Below, piece by piece: positions 44,302 to 53,033 of a stretch of 64,000 bases of DNA. Below the pieces are notes generated by a model that was given only the letters and a program-made list of their open reading frames with translations, had not been told where the DNA came from and did no database searches. The first letter of the stretch is position 1, and the number at the start of each line of letters is the position of its first letter. A program made the position numbers and the translations under genes. The DNA comes from JAODBJ01 sp963782465 (lineage in GTDB: Bacteria > Actinomycetota > Acidimicrobiia > IMCC26256 > PALSA-610): positions 310,001-374,000 of the forward strand of contig CAWAJR010000005.1 in the NCBI GenBank assembly GCA_963782465.1. The letters run 5' to 3'.

Positions 44302-45327
44302 TTACCAGTGGAACGGTGCGAGCACGACTCGCGCGAGCCGCGTGTAGGCCGCATCCTGCGCCGGCCGCGACACGTCGGCCGCGATGCCGAGGAGTTCCGC
44401 TCTCGGCGCGTCGCCGACGCACGTGTACACCACGCCGCCGCGTTCCCACACGAGTGCGACGCCGCCGGGGAGCGAGTACGTCACGGCAGGCTTGCCGCGC
44501 ACCTCGGCTTGGTCCCCACCGGCCGGCAACGCGGCCCAGTTGAGATCGCCCGGCTGCTCGAAGACGGATGCCGAGAGCAAGCCGTCGCTGTAGGTCAGCT
44601 GCACGGTCGAACCCGAGTGCTTCCACCGCCCGACGAGACGGAACCCGTTCCCGACACGCGAAGGTGCGCGGTACGGCGCTTCGAGATGCGTGACGAGCCG
44701 CACCGCGGCGGCGGGTGCCGAAGCGGTATCGGGTAACGGCGCGACGCCCGCTTGGTCCGCGTTCGACCAGACGCTGGTGAAGGCGAGCGACCGTTGGCGC
44801 ACGCCACCGTCGTACGACTCGCGCCGCAGCACGAGGCCCGTCGCGTCGTCGATGTAGAAGCGCTCGACGAGCACGTTGTCGCTCGCGCGCCGGGCGTCGA
44901 CGACGGTCGTCGGTTGACCGGCAACCTTGGGGCCGGAAGCGCGCGTGAGCTGGTATTTGTCGGTCGGGCTCGGCGCGCCCTGCAAACCGGCGCCCGGTGC
45001 CGTGCTCCACGCCGAACCGTCGAGGAGCAGCCGGTCGGGGGTCGACGCGACGACGCGACCGTGGTCGCTGATCTCCATGACGCCGGCGTGGTAGCTGACG
45101 AGCGCCTGCTCCCCGTGCGTCACCCCTTCGGTATCTGACCACTGCACGATGACCACACCCGAGAAGTCGTGATCGGCGAGGCGTTCGCGCGCCTGGGTGA
45201 GCAGGTCGGAGTTCGGGTCGTTCGACGAACCGGGACTCTGCGCGTGCGCCGCGATCACCGTGGCGCTCCCGGCCGCGACCGCTCCCGCTACCGCGACGAG
45301 CGCAATGGCGAGCGAACGAGCCTTCAT
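44302..45327 (-). CDS. RseB/MucB-like secreted regulatory protein
   Basis: 341 residues starting MKARSLAIALVAVAGAVAAG, a signal peptide or membrane anchor. The following LLTQARERLADHDFSGVVIV, GEQALVSYHAGVMEISDHGR and FYIDDATGLVLRRESYDGG match the N-terminal lipoprotein-like domain of RseB/MucB, proteins that guard the anti-sigma factor against cleavage. Its ATG overlaps the anti-sigma stop (ATGA). Third gene of the sigma operon. Confidence 0.82.
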   Translation of the reverse strand: MKARSLAIALVAVAGAVAAGSATVIAAHAQSPGSSNDPNSDLLTQARERLADHDFSGVVIVQWSDTEGVTHGEQALVSYHAGVMEISDHGRVVASTPDRLLLDGSAWSTAPGAGLQGAPSPTDKYQLTRASGPKVAGQPTTVVDARRASDNVLVERFYIDDATGLVLRRESYDGGVRQRSLAFTSVWSNADQAGVAPLPDTASAPAAAVRLVTHLEAPYRAPSRVGNGFRLVGRWKHSGSTVQLTYSDGLLSASVFEQPGDLNWAALPAGGDQAEVRGKPAVTYSLPGGVALVWERGGVVYTCVGDAPRAELLGIAADVSRPAQDAAYTRLARVVLAPFHW

Positions 45328-45841
45328 GGTTGCGGGAACCCGACCGGTACGGCCGCGGGGGCGAGGTTGCTCAACGGGTCGGACGACTGCAGCGACGAGG
45401 CCGCGGCGTGCGAATCGACGAGCGCGGGAAGGCTCGGCGAGACGCGCTGGTGATGCTCGGGCGCGGCGACGGCGACACCGACCGCCACCGCAACCGCGGC
45501 GGCCGCCATCGCGGCCCAGCGCGGCGAGCGGCGGGGGCTCGCTCGCGTGATCGGTACGACCGCGGCGGGGCCGAGGCGGCGCGCGCGAGGTCGGCATCGT
45601 TTCGATCCGACTCGGCGACCTCCGCGACGGAGGTGAGGACGCGCAGCCAGAACCCCGACGGCGGTTCGCGCTCGGGCAGGTCGCGAACCGCGGCGCGGGC
45701 AACCGTGACGTCGTCGAGGATGTGGCGCCACGCCGCGTCGTTTTCGAGGCGCGCCTGCACCGCCGCCCGCTGCGCGTCGTCGAGCTCGCCGTCGACGAAC
45801 GCCGAGAGCAGGTCTTCGCCGAGGCGCGGTGCGTCACTCAT
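45324..45841 (-). CDS. anti-sigma factor, frameshifted near 45580
   Basis: About 172 residues. The N-terminal part LGEDLLSAFVDGELDDAQRA matches the helix of zf-HC2-type anti-sigma domains but lacks the usual His-x3-Cys-x2-Cys. After one frame change a membrane helix appears (WAAMAAAAVAVAVGVAVAAP) with an extracytoplasmic tail (RVSPSLPALVDSHAAASSLQ). It lies between the ECF sigma gene (10 bases) and the RseB-like gene, so it is the likely membrane-bound inhibitor of that sigma factor. Confidence 0.82.
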
Positions 45842-45850
45842 CGCGCCCGC

Positions 45851-46342
45851 TCATGTCAGCGCCGCGCGGAGAAGGCGCCGGCCCCGGTGGATGCGCGAGC
45901 GCACGGTGCCGACCGGCACGCCTTGCATCGCGGCGATCTCGTCGTAGCTCAGACCGACGACGTCGCAAAGAACGACCGCGGTGCGAAATTCGTCGGACAG
46001 CGACGACAACGCGCCCTGCACTTCGTCGCTCAGGTCGGCGGAGATCTCGTCGGCCGCTGCGCTCGGGGGGAGCACCCGCTCGGCGTCGTCGCCGAACGGA
46101 TCGGTCGGGCGGCGCCGGCGCCGGCGCACTTCGTCGAGGAAGACGTTGGTGACGATGCGCGAGAGCCACGCAGGTAGCGAACCCGGCTCGTAGCTCTCCA
46201 ACCCGCGTCGCACTCGCAACAACGTCTCCTGCACCAGGTCTTGGGCATCGGCATCGTTCCCGGCGAGGCGGTAGGCCACGTTGTAGAGGAAGCGCCCGTG
46301 GTCACGGGCGACCTCTTCCCACGTGGGCACACCGTCAGCCAT
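45851..46342 (-). CDS. ECF sigma factor, SigE-like
   Basis: 163 residues: region 2 with AGNDADAQDLVQETLLRV and PAWLSRIVTNVFLDEVRRRR, region 4 with LSDEFRTAVVLCDVVGLSYD, EIAAMQGVPVGTVRSRIHRG. The order tatA, sigma, anti-sigma, RseB-like with htrA nearby resembles the mycobacterial sigE-rseA-htrA-tatB locus, so an envelope stress role is likely. A GGAAC-N17-CGTT site just upstream suggests self-activation from a near-leaderless transcript. Confidence 0.92.
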   Translation of the reverse strand: MADGVPTWEEVARDHGRFLYNVAYRLAGNDADAQDLVQETLLRVRRGLESYEPGSLPAWLSRIVTNVFLDEVRRRRRRPTDPFGDDAERVLPPSAAADEISADLSDEVQGALSSLSDEFRTAVVLCDVVGLSYDEIAAMQGVPVGTVRSRIHRGRRLLRAALT

Positions 46343-46348
46343 GAGAGG

Positions 46349-46374
46349 AACGACGGCTCGGAGGCGTGAGTTCC
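46349..46374 (-). promoter_or_regulatory. ECF (SigE-type) promoter candidate, autoregulation
   Basis: On the minus strand GGAAC (46374-46370), 17 bases, CGTT (46352-46349), ending 6 bases before the sigma ATG. The transcript would start at or next to the start codon. Confidence 0.6.
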
Positions 46375-46414
46375 CGGTTGGGTGCCCGAAGACGAGATTT
46401 GAACGCGAGGAGCG

Positions 46415-46585
46415 TTACTTGGAGCGGTGCTGCTCGTCTTCGCCGTCGTGCTTGTCGTCCATGCCCTTCTTGAACTCGCGCTGGGCCTGGCCCAATGAAC
46501 GCGCCAAGGAAGGCAGCTTTGCGCCGCCGAAGAGCAAGAGCACGATGAGGAGGATGATCAACAACTCGGGAGCGCCGAGGCTCAT
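46415..46585 (-). CDS. tatA: Sec-independent translocase TatA/E-like protein
   Basis: 56 residues, too short for most gene finders. MSLGAPELLIILLIVLLLFG is the single membrane helix, followed by GGAKLPSLARSLGQAQREFK, the FG-K-LP hinge and amphipathic helix of TatA, and a charged tail. It forms the pore of the twin-arginine export system. It lies 72 bases upstream of the ECF sigma gene on the same strand; TatA/B next to SigE is also seen in mycobacteria. Confidence 0.9.
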   Translation of the reverse strand: MSLGAPELLIILLIVLLLFGGAKLPSLARSLGQAQREFKKGMDDKHDGEDEQHRSK

Positions 46586-46639
46586 AGGGGCACCTTTCCG
46601 ACGGTGGCCGCTTCTCAGGGTACCAACGCCGCGCCGGCT

Positions 46640-47629
46640 TCAACGCAGCAGGGCCGACGCGAGCAGTTCGACGTCGTCGATCGCCCCGACCTGGAACGGC
46701 ACCGCTCCCACTCCGGCGACGAGCGTCTCGACGCCCAACTCCGACCATGCATTCGCCTGGTCGCGTACGTCGTCGACCGTACCGACGAGGCGACCGCGGC
46801 GGAACTCGTCGAGCCCGACCCGGTCGAGCACGCCCGGGGTATTGGCCCGCAGCCGTTCGTAGCGCCGGCGCAGGTCGACCTCGTTCTCGCCGACGAGCGC
46901 GTAGAGCCCGAGCGTCCGCCACACCGTCGACGGGTCGCGACCGATCGCTTCGCAGGCCCGCTCGAGCACTGTGCAGCGTTCCCGGTAGGCGTCGATCGTC
47001 CACGTCCAGCACGTGTTCCAACCGTCGGCATGACGGGCGACGAGACCCAAGAGGCGATCACCCTTGCCGCCCACGAACACCCGCGGTCGCGGCGCCTGCA
47101 CCGGCGCCGGCCATGGGGCCGCGCCACGGGTCGAATGCGCGGCGCCGTTGTAGTTGACGGGGCCGCCCTCGAGCACGGCGGTCACAACCTCCACCGCCTC
47201 CCGGAGCCGCGAGAGCCGCGCCCCCGGGCCGGGCATGGCGTCGAACCCGAGCGCGGCGTACTCGGGCTCGTACCAGCCGGCCCCAAGGCCGACATCGATC
47301 CGGCCGCCCGACACACGGTCGGCGGTGGCCAACGCCTTCGCGAGCAGCGCCGCGGGCCGCAACGCTTCGAGCAGCACCAGCGTGCCGAGCCGAACCCGTG
47401 GCACGAGACGCGCGAGCGCGCTCAGCGTCACGATCGGCTCGTAACACGCGTCCCGTCGGTCGCTGCCGCCGTACTTGCCGAGATCGAGGAACAGGTGATC
47501 GGAGCACCACAACGAATCGAAGCCGGCGGCTTCGGCGACCCGAGCGTGCTCGACGATCGTCGCGAACGACAACGGGCGCTCACCGGGAACCGAGTAGTCG
47601 TACTGGGGCAGCGCGAGCCCGAGGCGCAT
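46640..47629 (-). CDS. LLM-class F420-dependent oxidoreductase
   Basis: 329 residues with the luciferase-like TIM barrel: MRLGLALPQYDYSVPGERPL, EAAGFDSLWCSDHLF, VRLGTLVLLEALRPAALLAK, LATADRVSGGRIDVGLGAGW and PRVFVGGKGDRLLGLVARHA. Actinobacterial members use coenzyme F420; the substrate cannot be read from sequence. ATG 47629 begins the first barrel strand. It is divergent from the formimidoyltransferase gene. Confidence 0.88.
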   Translation of the reverse strand: MRLGLALPQYDYSVPGERPLSFATIVEHARVAEAAGFDSLWCSDHLFLDLGKYGGSDRRDACYEPIVTLSALARLVPRVRLGTLVLLEALRPAALLAKALATADRVSGGRIDVGLGAGWYEPEYAALGFDAMPGPGARLSRLREAVEVVTAVLEGGPVNYNGAAHSTRGAAPWPAPVQAPRPRVFVGGKGDRLLGLVARHADGWNTCWTWTIDAYRERCTVLERACEAIGRDPSTVWRTLGLYALVGENEVDLRRRYERLRANTPGVLDRVGLDEFRRGRLVGTVDDVRDQANAWSELGVETLVAGVGAVPFQVGAIDDVELLASALLR

Positions 47630-47667
47630 GGAACAGGGAGGCTATCCACCACATCTAGCCTGGGCTC

Positions 47668-48555
47668 GTGCTCGAGTGCGTCGTGAACGTGTCGGAAGGT
47701 CGCGACATGGACGTGTTGCGCACGCTGTCACTGGCCTGCGGCGAGGCGCTGATCGACGTGCACAGCGATCCCGACCACAACCGTTCCGTGTTCACCCTGG
47801 CCGGCGCGAAGGCGACCGACACCCAGGCCGCGTCGCGGGCGCTCGCGCGTGCCGTCGGCGAGCATCTCTCCGTGTCGGAGCACGACGGTGTCCACCCGCT
47901 GCTGGGCGCGCTCGACGTCGTTCCGTTCGTCCCGCTCGGTGGCACCCCGGCCGAGGAAAACATCGCGGCCGACGCTGCGACCTCGTTCGCCCGATGGTGG
48001 TCGGCTCGCTACGAGGTCCCCGTCTTCTTGTTCGGGGATGCCGATCCGAAACGCCGCACGCTGCCGCAGGCTCGCCGCACGGCCTTTTCCAGCCGCGTGC
48101 CCGACTACGGGCCACCGCAACCGCACGAACGGCTCGGCGCGACCGCAGTGGGCGTCCGCTCACCACTGATTGCGATCAACTGCCTCCTGCTGAGCGACGA
48201 GGTCGAGATCGCGCGGCGCATCGCGCGCGGCGTTCGGGAAGAGACGGGCGGGCTCCCTGGCGTTCGCGCCCTCGGGTTCATGCTCGAATCCCAAGGCCGC
48301 GCCCAAGTCTCGATGAACCTCGTCGACCTCCCGAGCACGGGCATCGAGATCGCGTGCCGGAAGGTCCGGGTCCTCGCCCGGCAGGAACGCACCGATGTCG
48401 CGGCGATCGAGCTCGTCGGTCTGGTGCCACGCCGCGAACTGGACCGCTGCAGCGAGGAGTTCCTCGCGTGGAGCAAGCTCGACGCGACTTCGACCATCGA
48501 GGCTCGCGTGGGGGTCGGGCCGCGCTGGTTGCCGGGCGAGGCGCTCCCCCGCTAG
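47668..48555 (+). CDS. glutamate formimidoyltransferase (FTCD N-domain)
   Basis: 295 residues matching the FTCD transferase domain: LECVVNVSEGRDMDVLRTLS, DVHSDPDHNRSVFTLAG, VGEHLSVSEHDGVHPLLGAL, DVVPFVPL, YEVPVFLFGDAD and VSMNLVDLPSTGI. The SEGRD and HNRS segments carry the folate/substrate residues, and the His of EHDGVHP is the catalytic one. It moves the formimino group from formiminoglutamate to tetrahydrofolate in histidine breakdown. The cyclodeaminase domain is absent and no hut genes are nearby. Confidence 0.9.
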   Translation: MLECVVNVSEGRDMDVLRTLSLACGEALIDVHSDPDHNRSVFTLAGAKATDTQAASRALARAVGEHLSVSEHDGVHPLLGALDVVPFVPLGGTPAEENIAADAATSFARWWSARYEVPVFLFGDADPKRRTLPQARRTAFSSRVPDYGPPQPHERLGATAVGVRSPLIAINCLLLSDEVEIARRIARGVREETGGLPGVRALGFMLESQGRAQVSMNLVDLPSTGIEIACRKVRVLARQERTDVAAIELVGLVPRRELDRCSEEFLAWSKLDATSTIEARVGVGPRWLPGEALPR

Positions 48556-48558
48556 CCG

Positions 48559-48597
48559 GTTCAGGCGGTTCAGGGGGTTCAGCCGGGTCAGGCGGTC
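48559..48597. repeat. short GGTTCAG microrepeat
   Basis: About four degenerate copies of a 9-10 base unit (GGTTCAGGC, GGTTCAGGG, GGTTCAGCC, GGTCAGGC) between the convergent formimidoyltransferase and whiB genes. It overlaps the last codons of the whiB gene. Confidence 0.6.
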
Positions 48598-48872
48598 GCG
48601 AGCCCTCGGCGCACCAGCGCGCGCTGGCGGCGGAGCCGCCGCCGTTCCCGCTCGGACATCCCACCCCAGATGCCGAACTTCTCCCCGTGGCGCAACGCGT
48701 ACTCCAGGCACTCGAGGCGGACCTCGCACCCCCCGCACACGCCCTTGGCTTCCTTGGTGGACGCGCCACGCTCCGGAAAGAAGAGATCGGGGTCGACGCC
48801 GAGGCAGTTGGCCCGTTCCTGCCACCGCCGGTCTGAAACGTCGACCTCGAGCTGCATGAGCATTTCTCGCAT
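48588..48872 (-). CDS. WhiB-family Fe-S regulator, WhiB2/WhmD-like
   Basis: 94 residues with the four cysteines (QERANCLGVDPDLFFP, GVCGGCEVRLECLEYAL), the turn FGIWGGMSERERRRL and a basic tail RRQRALVRRG. The spacing and the DPDLFFPERG motif resemble WhiB2/WhmD, which controls cell division in other actinobacteria. ATG 48872 follows a GGAGGCAG site. A 12-bp inverted repeat lies 80-130 bases upstream and may control it. Confidence 0.93.
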   Translation of the reverse strand: MREMLMQLEVDVSDRRWQERANCLGVDPDLFFPERGASTKEAKGVCGGCEVRLECLEYALRHGEKFGIWGGMSERERRRLRRQRALVRRGLATA

Positions 48873-48951
48873 CGGCTGCCTCCTCGCTATGACTCAGCCA
48901 CCACATAGCCGCCGAATGCCGGCATCCAATGACCCACCGGATTTGCGTGCA

Positions 48952-49005
48952 CAAGAACGGCATCCGGGCTGACCCCGTCGGGGTGCACCGCGAATGCCGT
49001 TCTTG
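48952..49005. promoter_or_regulatory. 12-bp inverted repeat with inner hairpin upstream of whiB gene
   Basis: CAAGAACGGCAT and ATGCCGTTCTTG are perfect inverted repeats 30 bases apart; inside them ACCCCG-T-CGGGGT forms a second stem. The structure lies 80-133 bases upstream of the WhiB start. It may be an operator for a dimeric regulator or a structured leader/small RNA. Confidence 0.5.
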
Positions 49006-49114
49006 AAATTACACTGGTGTCATCTTGACGCGCCCATCCGAGGGCCCGCAAGGGGAAGCCTGATATTCGTGTCCCGTTCAGCGCGGAATATTGCCGCGAA
49101 TGGGCGATAACGGC

Positions 49115-49897
49115 TCAGTGCAGGGGCGCGAACGACCGGGAGGCAACGTTGCGTGCCGGCGACGAGACCAGCGCGTGCAACCGTTCGACCTCGGCCTCGA
49201 GGAACGAGATCCCGAGGGTGGGGCCGAAACCGAAGTTCGGAAGCGACCTGCCCCACAGCTGAGGGATGTGACCGATGAGCCGGTCACCGAGCAGTTCGGC
49301 CACATCCACGGGATCGAGCAGGGTCGAACCCTCGTCGCCGCTCATGACGACGAACGCGTCGACGTGGCGGGCGACCGCCGCCCGCTGCTTCGCCTCGTCG
49401 AAGAGCTCGAGATGGCGCAACGTCGCCGAAACGGCGGCCCGGTCCGGTGTCGCCGCTACCAGGAGCACGTCGACCCGGTCGACCATCCGCGCGTCGAGTG
49501 TCGGCCCGGGGCGGCCCGCCCCGACCGGCAGGTCGAGGACGACGATGTCGAACGCGTCGCGAACTCCATCGAGCGTCGCGTCGTACGCGAGGCGGAACGG
49601 CGCGTCGAGGAACGACGGCTCCACCGGCACCACGGTGAGCGGCGGGTACACCATCCGGCTGAGCACACGAGGCGACAGCGCGGCGCCGCCGCTCGCGAGG
49701 CGAGGTGCGGCGAACCGCTGGACGGTCGTACCCCTGACCCCGAGACGAGTGCCGACGTCGCAACTGCGACCGTCGGCATCGATCACGCACACCGACCGGT
49801 CGTCGCGGCGGGCGAGGATCGCCGCGTAGTTCGCCGCGATGCCGCGCTTGCAGGCCTCGAAGCGGGCTGCAGTGACGCCGATGGTGAACGCAGGCAC
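49115..49897 (-). CDS. MinD/ParA-like protein with degenerate P-loop
   Basis: 260 residues. The ending of the first strand leads into FEACKRGIAANYAAILARRD, where ParA/MinD proteins have K-G-G-x-G-K-T: the glycines and key lysine/threonine pattern are changed. Other ParA-like segments remain, such as CVIDADGRSCDVGTRLGV, DIVVLDLPVGAGRP and VDVLLVAATPDRAAVSAT. GTG 49897 is supported by AAGGAGA six bases upstream. It may bind nucleotide poorly and act as a structural or septum-site protein; no partner is evident. Confidence 0.72.
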   Translation of the reverse strand: MPAFTIGVTAARFEACKRGIAANYAAILARRDDRSVCVIDADGRSCDVGTRLGVRGTTVQRFAAPRLASGGAALSPRVLSRMVYPPLTVVPVEPSFLDAPFRLAYDATLDGVRDAFDIVVLDLPVGAGRPGPTLDARMVDRVDVLLVAATPDRAAVSATLRHLELFDEAKQRAAVARHVDAFVVMSGDEGSTLLDPVDVAELLGDRLIGHIPQLWGRSLPNFGFGPTLGISFLEAEVERLHALVSSPARNVASRSFAPLH

Positions 49898-50020
49898 GAA
49901 TGGTCTCCTTGACACGCAGCGAGCGGAGCAATGCGTTGACAGAGCACGTCGGCAATCCCCAGTTCCTGGTGGAGAAACCCGGCGTTCCTGTGCCCCGTTT
50001 CACAGGTACACACTGAAACA

Positions 50021-50545
50021 ATGGAAATCGTTGCCGTACGGGGAGACATCACCGCCGAGCCGGTCGACGCGATCGTGAACGCCGCGAACTCGGCCCTCGC
50101 CCGGGGCGCGGGCGTGTGCGGCGCGATCTTCGCCGCCGCCGGGCCCGAACTCGACGCCGCCTGCGCCCGGCTCGGAGGGTGCGCGACCGGCGACGCGAAA
50201 GCCACGCCGGGCTTCGGCCTGCCGGCCCGCTTCGTGATCCACGCCGTCGGGCCGGTGTGGCACGGCGGCGGGCAGGGCGAGGCCGATGCGCTGGCGTCCT
50301 GCTACCGGCGCTGCATCGAGGTCGCCGGCGATGTCGGTGCCCGCTCCATCGCGTTCCCCGCCATCTCGACGGGGATCTACGGCTTCCCCAAAGGTGAGGC
50401 GGCCGCGATCGCGGTGCGAACGCTGCGGTCGGCCCGCAGTCCTGTCGAGGTCGCCCGCCTCGTCGCGTTCGACGCCGAGACGTACGACCTCTACCGGGAA
50501 CTGCTCAGGCCTGGTCCTCTTCGAGGCGCAGCGACGCAGAATTGA
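50021..50545 (+). CDS. macrodomain protein (ADP-ribose binding/deacylase)
   Basis: 174 residues starting MEIVAVRGDITAEPVDAIVN, with AANSALARGAGVCGAIFAAA and PAISTGIYGFPKGEAAAIAV, the two ADP-ribose-binding loops of macrodomains. The N-A-A-N and G-x-G-x-x-G-A-I residues fit enzymes that remove O-acetyl-ADP-ribose or ADP-ribosyl groups. Its 3' end overlaps the convergent msrB by 41 bases. Confidence 0.93.
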   Translation: MEIVAVRGDITAEPVDAIVNAANSALARGAGVCGAIFAAAGPELDAACARLGGCATGDAKATPGFGLPARFVIHAVGPVWHGGGQGEADALASCYRRCIEVAGDVGARSIAFPAISTGIYGFPKGEAAAIAVRTLRSARSPVEVARLVAFDAETYDLYRELLRPGPLRGAATQN

Positions 50546-50921
50546 TGCAGTAACGCAGACCGGTCGGCTTCGGGCCGTCGGGGAACACGTGCCCGAGGTG
50601 CGCACCGCAGTTGTCGCAGCGGACCTCCGTACGGACCATGCCGTAGCTGCGGTCGGTTTCCTCGTCGACCGGGGCACCCTCGATCGGTTCGTAGAAGCTC
50701 GGCCAGCCACTCCCCGACTCGAACTTCGTCTTCGACGAGAACAGGGGGGCGCCACAGCACACGCACGTGTACGTGCCGTCCTCGTGGCAGTCCCAGTACT
50801 CGCCGGTGAAGGCGCGCTCGGTGCCGGCCTTGCGGGCCACCTCGAACTGCTGCGGCGTGAGCCGCTGCCGCCACTCGTCGTCGGTGGTGGGGAGCTGGTC
50901 CTTGGAAATCGGGTTGTTCAT
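50505..50921 (-). CDS. msrB: peptide methionine-R-sulfoxide reductase MsrB
   Basis: 138 residues. Zn-binding Cys pairs in TYTCVCCGAPLF and VRCDNCGAHLGHVF, SGSGWPSFYEPI, and the catalytic Cys in GLRYCINSASLRL. It reduces methionine-R-sulfoxide in proteins. Start ATG 50921; upstream is the vWA gene on the same strand with ~75 bases between. Confidence 0.95.
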   Translation of the reverse strand: MNNPISKDQLPTTDDEWRQRLTPQQFEVARKAGTERAFTGEYWDCHEDGTYTCVCCGAPLFSSKTKFESGSGWPSFYEPIEGAPVDEETDRSYGMVRTEVRCDNCGAHLGHVFPDGPKPTGLRYCINSASLRLEEDQA

Positions 50922-50994
50922 CTACTTCGTCTCCTCTTCTTCGGGGCGTGCAACACGAAACAGTGCCGAGTTGGTCCCGAATCCGAGAATGTTT

Positions 50995-52995
50995 TCAGCC
51001 GGCGCGGCGCTGCTGGCGCTTCTGCTCGAGGAAATCGACCAGCACGTAGTCGCCGAGGGTCTCCGGGGTGGTGAAGAACGCCCGGCCCCGGTTCATCCGC
51101 ATCATGCGCTCGACGAACTCCCGGAGATAGAAGTTGTCCTCGAGCATGAACGTATTGATACGGATGTCGTCCTTCGTGCAGCGCTGCACTTCCCGCAGGG
51201 TCATCTCGATGGTGCGGGGCGACGGCGGGTAGTCGAACCAGGCCTCGCCGTTCTCGATGTGGGCGGTCGGTTCACCGTCGGTGATCATGATGATCTGCTT
51301 GCGGCCGCCGTGCTGCCCGAGCATCCGGCGGGCCAGCAGCAACGCGTGCTGCATGTTGGTGCCCCACTCGAAATCCCATGTCGCTTCGGGCAACCGTTCC
51401 GGTTTCACCTCACGGGCGACGCGGCCGAAGCTCACCATCCCGAGGTAATCGCGCGGGAACTGGGTGGAGATGAGCGCGTGCAGCGCCATCGCGACCTTCT
51501 TGGCGGCCAGGAACCGCCCCCGCATCTCCATCGAGAGCGACACGTCGAGCATCAAGACCGTCGATGAGCGGGTCAGCTGCTCGGTCCGTTCGATCTCGAA
51601 GTCGTCGGGGAGCAACTGCACCGGCGTGCCGGAGCCCTGGCGCCAGATCGCGTTGCGGATCGTGGCGTTGACGTCGAGATGGAACGGGTCGCCGAATTCG
51701 TAGGGCTTGTGGTCGTGGGCACGCTCGTTGCCGGCACCGGAGTGCTCGACCTCGTGGCGGCCGGCGCGGTCCTGCAGGAGTTTGCGGAACAGGTCGCCCA
51801 GCGCCCGCTGGCCGATACGGCGGATGCCCTTCGGGGTCAGCTCGAGGCGACCTTCGCGCTGCTCGATCAGCCCGGCGTCTTCGAGCATCTTGGCCAGGCG
51901 GGCCAGCTCCGCGAGTGAGCGGGCGGCGTCGTCGCCGAGGAGGTCGCGGGCCTGGTCGAGGTCGACTTCGGCGAGCTGGCCCGGCTGGGTCGCGTTGCGG
52001 AGCATGTGCTCGAGCGCGTCGATGTCGCCGAGCTGGTCGAGCAACCCGCCCATCTGGTCGAGCGGCAACGGCTCGTCGCCGCGGAACGGCATGCGTTGCC
52101 CCCAACCCATCTGCGGGAACGCCTGGCGCAGGTTGTTGCCCAGCTGCTCGACCTGCCAGCGCAGGTCCATGTCTTCGAGCAACGAATCGGAGAGTTGCTG
52201 GAGCTGCGCGCGCTGCTCGGGTGTCATCGAGTTGAGCATCTGCTGCATCTGCGCCATCGAGCGCGCCATCTGTTCGAGCAACTCGTCGAGCGACTGGGGG
52301 TTGCCCGGGAAGAAGTCGCCGTAGCGTTCCATGAACCCCGCGAAGTCGGGTTCCTCGCCGGCCTCGCGCTGCTCGAGCATCTGGTTGAGCTCGCTCATCA
52401 TGTCTTTCATGCGCGACATCTGCTCGGGCGACATCTGCGACATGCCCTGCGACAGCTGGTTGAACATGCTGTCGAGCAACTGCTGGCGCAACTGGTCCAT
52501 CAGCTCTTCGAACCGCTGGCGGGCGGCATCGTCCATCCAGTCGTATTCCTGGAGGTCGGAGACGCGCCCGGCGAGGTCGGGCGGGAGTTGGTCGAGTTCC
52601 TCGCGGCGCTGGCGGGCGAGCTCGTCGAGCAACTCCTCACGTCGCTTGTCGCCGGTGGCGCGAGCTTCGTCGACCCGGCGGTCGATGCCCTCGCGTTCTT
52701 GTTCGACGATCTCGTCGAGCTGGTTCGCGATGTCTTCGTAGACCCCGCCGAGGTCGTAGCGGTCGAGGTACTCGCGACGGCGCTCGCGAAGCTGTTCGAG
52801 CATCTCGCGCATGCCTTGCAGGCGGTTCCCGTCGCGGTCCTGGAAACCCTGCTGCAACATTCGGCGCAGCGCCGCGTTGAGGTCGCCGTGGTACAGGAGA
52901 TCGTCGGTCATCTCCTCCAGCAGCGCGTCGGCATCGAGGTCGAACCCGACCTGTGTACCGTCCCATCGCGAGTACTGGAAGCGAGAACCGGCCAT
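50995..52995 (-). CDS. vWA-domain protein, MoxR partner
   Basis: 666 residues. The first ~430 are charged and mostly helical, with Gln/Met-rich coiled-coil stretches (MSQMSPEQMSRMKDMMSELN). The last ~200 form a vWA domain with the MIDAS start LMLDVSLSMEMRG, the Thr segment FEWGTNMQHALLLA and MITDGEPTAH. Such proteins act with MoxR ATPases as chaperone-like complexes. The MoxR gene lies 2 kb upstream on the same strand, separated by a GH1 gene and a nuclease cassette, whereas the two are normally adjacent. Confidence 0.87.
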   Translation of the reverse strand: MAGSRFQYSRWDGTQVGFDLDADALLEEMTDDLLYHGDLNAALRRMLQQGFQDRDGNRLQGMREMLEQLRERRREYLDRYDLGGVYEDIANQLDEIVEQEREGIDRRVDEARATGDKRREELLDELARQRREELDQLPPDLAGRVSDLQEYDWMDDAARQRFEELMDQLRQQLLDSMFNQLSQGMSQMSPEQMSRMKDMMSELNQMLEQREAGEEPDFAGFMERYGDFFPGNPQSLDELLEQMARSMAQMQQMLNSMTPEQRAQLQQLSDSLLEDMDLRWQVEQLGNNLRQAFPQMGWGQRMPFRGDEPLPLDQMGGLLDQLGDIDALEHMLRNATQPGQLAEVDLDQARDLLGDDAARSLAELARLAKMLEDAGLIEQREGRLELTPKGIRRIGQRALGDLFRKLLQDRAGRHEVEHSGAGNERAHDHKPYEFGDPFHLDVNATIRNAIWRQGSGTPVQLLPDDFEIERTEQLTRSSTVLMLDVSLSMEMRGRFLAAKKVAMALHALISTQFPRDYLGMVSFGRVAREVKPERLPEATWDFEWGTNMQHALLLARRMLGQHGGRKQIIMITDGEPTAHIENGEAWFDYPPSPRTIEMTLREVQRCTKDDIRINTFMLEDNFYLREFVERMMRMNRGRAFFTTPETLGDYVLVDFLEQKRQQRRAG

Positions 52996-53033
52996 GAGGC
53001 GAGGGTACCCCCGCAGGGCTACCGTCCGTCAGC

